From Helicobacter sp. MIT 00-7814 (GTDB lineage Bacteria; Campylobacterota; Campylobacteria; Campylobacterales; Helicobacteraceae), in NCBI RefSeq assembly GCF_003364115.1, contig NZ_NXLL01000019.1, positions 1 through 41,562 of the forward strand: a stretch of DNA of 41,562 bases, in the 5' to 3' direction. The notes below the pieces were generated by a model, which saw nothing but the letters and a program-made list of their open reading frames with translations, was not told where the DNA came from and did no database searches. The stretch's first letter is position 1; each line of letters starts with the position of its first letter. Positions 39,367 to 41,562 of this stretch are shown piece by piece. The position numbers and the translations under genes are program-made.

Positions 39367-39390
39367 AAAAACAAGAGGATTGCTCCTCTT
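39367..39390 (-). terminator. Terminator of the recT gene
   Basis: On the minus strand AAGAGGA-GCAA-TCCTCTT (39390-39373) is followed by GTTTTTGG. It overlaps the recT stop and could also stop transcripts from the tra side. Confidence 0.8.
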
Positions 39391-40486
39391 AAAATGGCAG
39401 TTCAGGCTCTTGAATAGCCTTTTTCTGTGCTTTATGCTCCTTATAGAGTTCATCTATAGAAAGAGCATAGATTCCATTGCCACGATCAACACCACCTAAA
39501 GCTTTTATAGCTTCTTCTTGCGCTGATTGGACATTACTGATTTTGCCAAAATATGTTCCTTTCGGATTTTCGACAATCTCAATTTTTACACCCAAACTCT
39601 CTAAATGCTTCTCCAATGCCTCAAAACTAGCAATTTCTTGCATTGTTTTATGATGCACTGGTTGCTCATTTAGTGTCTCTACAACAGCATCTAAGATGCT
39701 ATTTTCTGCGCTTTTATTGCTATCTTGAACGATATTATTATGCTGCCACTTTTTAATGGAAGCATTATAAGTGAAGCCCAAGCTTTTTAATAGCGCACTA
39801 TTGTGAAATACAGCACTACCTTGAGGTGTTGCGGTTTTACCATCAACAACAAGGGTAATTCCTAGTGGTTGAAGGGCTTTTTGAATGTCAGAAAGATTGG
39901 TTGGCTCTGAATCAATAATTTCAGCTTGATGCTCAACCTCGTTTCCAGCACCTTGTAACTCCTCTTCAATAAAAGGCATTTCCTTGAAATCATTTGGAAA
40001 AGCAAAGCGGAATCCTTGCGCAATAGCAACCTTTTTAATCATTGTCTTCGGTTTGTTTTGCCAAAAACCTCGAACAAGGTTACCATCTTTGAAAAATTCC
40101 TGCTTGTACTCATCGTAATCGACCTCATGGTAAAAAGGGTGGATATAATCCGCTCTATAGATCTCAATGCAACCCTTAAGGTTATTTGTTTCCAAAGAAC
40201 CTTCCGTCCAAGCTTTCCAACCTTGGCATTTGCCTGTTGCATCAGCTTTTTTTAGATACACCTCAAAACCGATGATGATATTAAAGCGTGAACCATAGGG
40301 AACTGCATAGATTTCTCTCTTGAAAGGATTTAAGCACAAAGAGCTGCAAAGCTCAATAAACTGCTCTTGCTGAGACACAGGCAATTTTAAATTCATAGAA
40401 TTTAAATACTCCAACGCCTTAGCTTTCCCTTCATTTTGCGTAATAACCGCACCTTGTACTTGTTGTAATGGTGTAATGCTACCCAT
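39389..40486 (-). CDS. bet: Red-beta/RecT-family single-strand annealing protein
   Basis: A 365-residue protein whose residues 1-185 match phage recombination protein Bet: CLNPFKREIYAVPYGS, IIGFEVYLKKADATG, and FWQNKPKTMIKKVAIAQGFR. It anneals complementary single strands. Beyond the core there are two related modules (about 198-250 and 287-343), each with an L-x-x-LG-(I/V) segment and a later LGF or LGG, and a tail EPELPF that looks like the acidic tip of SSB. No 5' exonuclease or SSB gene is adjacent. Plasmid-borne Bet proteins are known on SXT-type elements. Confidence 0.88.
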   Translation of the reverse strand: MGSITPLQQVQGAVITQNEGKAKALEYLNSMNLKLPVSQQEQFIELCSSLCLNPFKREIYAVPYGSRFNIIIGFEVYLKKADATGKCQGWKAWTEGSLETNNLKGCIEIYRADYIHPFYHEVDYDEYKQEFFKDGNLVRGFWQNKPKTMIKKVAIAQGFRFAFPNDFKEMPFIEEELQGAGNEVEHQAEIIDSEPTNLSDIQKALQPLGITLVVDGKTATPQGSAVFHNSALLKSLGFTYNASIKKWQHNNIVQDSNKSAENSILDAVVETLNEQPVHHKTMQEIASFEALEKHLESLGVKIEIVENPKGTYFGKISNVQSAQEEAIKALGGVDRGNGIYALSIDELYKEHKAQKKAIQEPELPF

Positions 40487-40583
40487 AATATGCTCCTTTG
40501 CTTACCGCTGGCAAGTAAGACTTTTAAATTTTTACCAACTTGAGTTTAAAAAAACTCCATAAAAGGAACACATTAATCCCCAA

Positions 40584-40606
40584 GAGGGAATAAAATGTAT
40601 TCCCTC
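40584..40606 (-). promoter_or_regulatory. Hairpin between 40645 gene and bet
   Basis: GAGGGAATA (40584-40592) pairs with TATTCCCTC (40598-40606), a perfect 9-bp stem with a 5-base loop. It lies 98 bases before the bet start, in the gap after the preceding gene. No U-tract follows on the minus strand. Could be leader structure or weak terminator. Confidence 0.45.
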
Positions 40607-40644
40607 CAGGAATTTTCTAAAATACTTAAAGTAACGGGTTTGGC

Positions 40645-41190
40645 TTATAAAGTATCCTCTGTCCTTTTGTAAAAGCGTGTGATTTCTGTAGATTCTTCAA
40701 AGAAAGTCTCTGCATCATCAACCGTATGGATTTCTCCTACCCAGCTTTCTGGAACTGCTTGATACTCTTCTTGGGCGATTTCTACAAAACGCGCATCTCT
40801 TTCTTTTGCTGTAGCAAAAGTTTCAGAACGCATAGATTCTGCCTCTGTAGGATCTACACTGCACGATGTAATACCATAGATAGTATGCCCATTTATGGGA
40901 CCCATAAGCCTTGCTGTTACTCCAAATTCTCCGCAACCTTCGTTATCCCAGTTCATTGCGAGATAATCCCCAGAAATAGTAAGGTGTTCGACAAATTCGA
41001 TAGCAGTTTCCCTTCTAACAATATCTACGTTGAAATCTTCATTGACTTCTTCGTAATACTCTATTTTCTTGAGCAAATACTCTTCAAATTCTTTTTTATT
41101 GAAAAAAACTTGAATGTTTTGCTCCATAGAGTCGCTGTGAGAAAATGCCGCGATAACCATTTCTTGCAAGTTTGTTTGTGTTTGTTCCAT
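40645..41190 (-). CDS. Hypothetical acidic protein
   Basis: A 181-residue very acidic soluble protein (many E and D). No motif recognised. ATAAGGAGAAAACA precedes its ATG at 41190. Acidic plasmid proteins of this size include anti-restriction and DNA-mimic proteins, but I see no specific match. It lies upstream of bet on the same strand. Confidence 0.65.
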   Translation of the reverse strand: MEQTQTNLQEMVIAAFSHSDSMEQNIQVFFNKKEFEEYLLKKIEYYEEVNEDFNVDIVRRETAIEFVEHLTISGDYLAMNWDNEGCGEFGVTARLMGPINGHTIYGITSCSVDPTEAESMRSETFATAKERDARFVEIAQEEYQAVPESWVGEIHTVDDAETFFEESTEITRFYKRTEDTL

Positions 41191-41232
41191 TGTTTTCTCC
41201 TTATGTGTTTTATGTGTTTTGTTGTATTAGAT

Positions 41233-41466
41233 TTAGCAAGACAATGCTATTTCTTGAATGCTTGTGTCAGAAAAGACATTGGTAACATATTTTTCACACC
41301 ACCCGATGTCTTCTTTTTCTTCTAAGATTCTTGTGATATAGTCATCTTCCTCTAATGCCTTAGCTGTCAAGAATGCACATTTCAAATCATCTGTGTATAG
41401 ATCATCTATCCACATAAAATCTTTGATTTGTCCGCGCAATTCTTTGTATCTTTGAACTAAATACAT
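41233..41466 (-). CDS. Hypothetical small acidic protein
   Basis: A 77-residue acidic, helical protein with AAGGAGGACAAC before its ATG at 41466. Tryptophans at residues 19 and 56. No family recognised. It is the first gene of the minus-strand group containing bet. Confidence 0.6.
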   Translation of the reverse strand: MYLVQRYKELRGQIKDFMWIDDLYTDDLKCAFLTAKALEEDDYITRILEEKEDIGWCEKYVTNVFSDTSIQEIALSC

Positions 41467-41530
41467 GTTGTCCTCCTTAATGGACTTTAAAAAACTAAAT
41501 CCTAGGAGAATAGGTAGAATACACCCCCTG

Positions 41531-41557
41531 TTGGGGAAATTCTAAAATATTCCCCAA
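41531..41557. promoter_or_regulatory. Leader hairpin at the window edge
   Basis: TTGGGGAA (41531-41538) pairs with TTCCCCAA (41550-41557) around an AT-rich loop, 65 bases upstream of the 41466 start. It resembles in plan the hairpin before bet. Being at the end of the window, its context is incomplete. Confidence 0.4.
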
Positions 41558-41562
41558 CTAGT

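Noticed and set aside
40726-41325. Long + strand frame opposite the 40645 gene
   Set aside because: It is cysteine- and phenylalanine-rich, lacks a ribosome site, and the minus-strand gene has a clear start.

Overview
The window looks like part, or possibly all, of a conjugative-type plasmid from an AT-rich Campylobacterota bacterium, most likely an enterohepatic Helicobacter. The clues are low GC throughout, dense overlapping operons with strong AAGGAG ribosome sites, frequent TTG and GTG starts, Helicobacter-style outer-membrane proteins, an iteron origin, plasmid partition genes and F-type transfer genes. I see no rRNA, tRNA, CRISPR array or insertion sequence.

Layout. (1) 1-2626: replication region with 16-bp iterons, an AT-rich stretch and an initiator gene, rep. 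(2) 2647-5693: an operon of a secreted thermonuclease, a YopX-like protein and many small membrane or unknown proteins. (3) 5700-25800: an accessory region, mostly + strand, made of small transcription units. Many start from one repeated promoter (CCATTTGAAA, 17 bases, TATAAT). It holds duplicated membrane modules, three YopX-like genes and a remnant, three outer-membrane-type proteins, an orphan ParB, vapBC, a Fic/HepT-like pair, an AbiEii-like pair, a KilAC antirepressor, an orphan MazE-type antitoxin and a possible type I toxin peptide. (4) 25844-29323, minus strand: DsbC-like disulfide isomerase, unknown genes, and an actin-type partition operon parM-parR with a long centromere-like array of 11-bp repeats. 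(5) 29589-39293, + strand: unknown transfer-associated genes including a NusA-like protein, a membrane protein with a MOBH-relaxase-like C-terminal domain, an HTH protein, an HD-domain protein, a YdjM-like protein, then traA-traL-traE-traK-like genes. (6) 39389-41466, minus strand: a Red-beta/RecT-family annealing protein and two unknown genes.

How it fits together. Rep and iterons replicate the plasmid and ParMR segregates it. The toxin-antitoxin units would add post-segregational stability. An HD/TraI_2_C relaxase (here apparently split) with an F-type pilus and DsbC is the usual MOBH/MPF-F pairing seen in R27 and SXT. The rest of the secretion machine (TraB, V, C, W, U, N, F, H, G, D) is not here, so the window is either cut from a larger plasmid or the machine is incomplete.

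Most interesting: a Fic AMP-transferase next to a HepT-like toxin with the RX4HXY motif; about ten copies of one promoter; three dispersed arrays of 11-bp centromere-like repeats; a near-identical inverted repeat of about 205 bp at the 5' side of rep and the 3' end of the relaxase-like gene; and three genes whose reading frames break at poly-A tracts.
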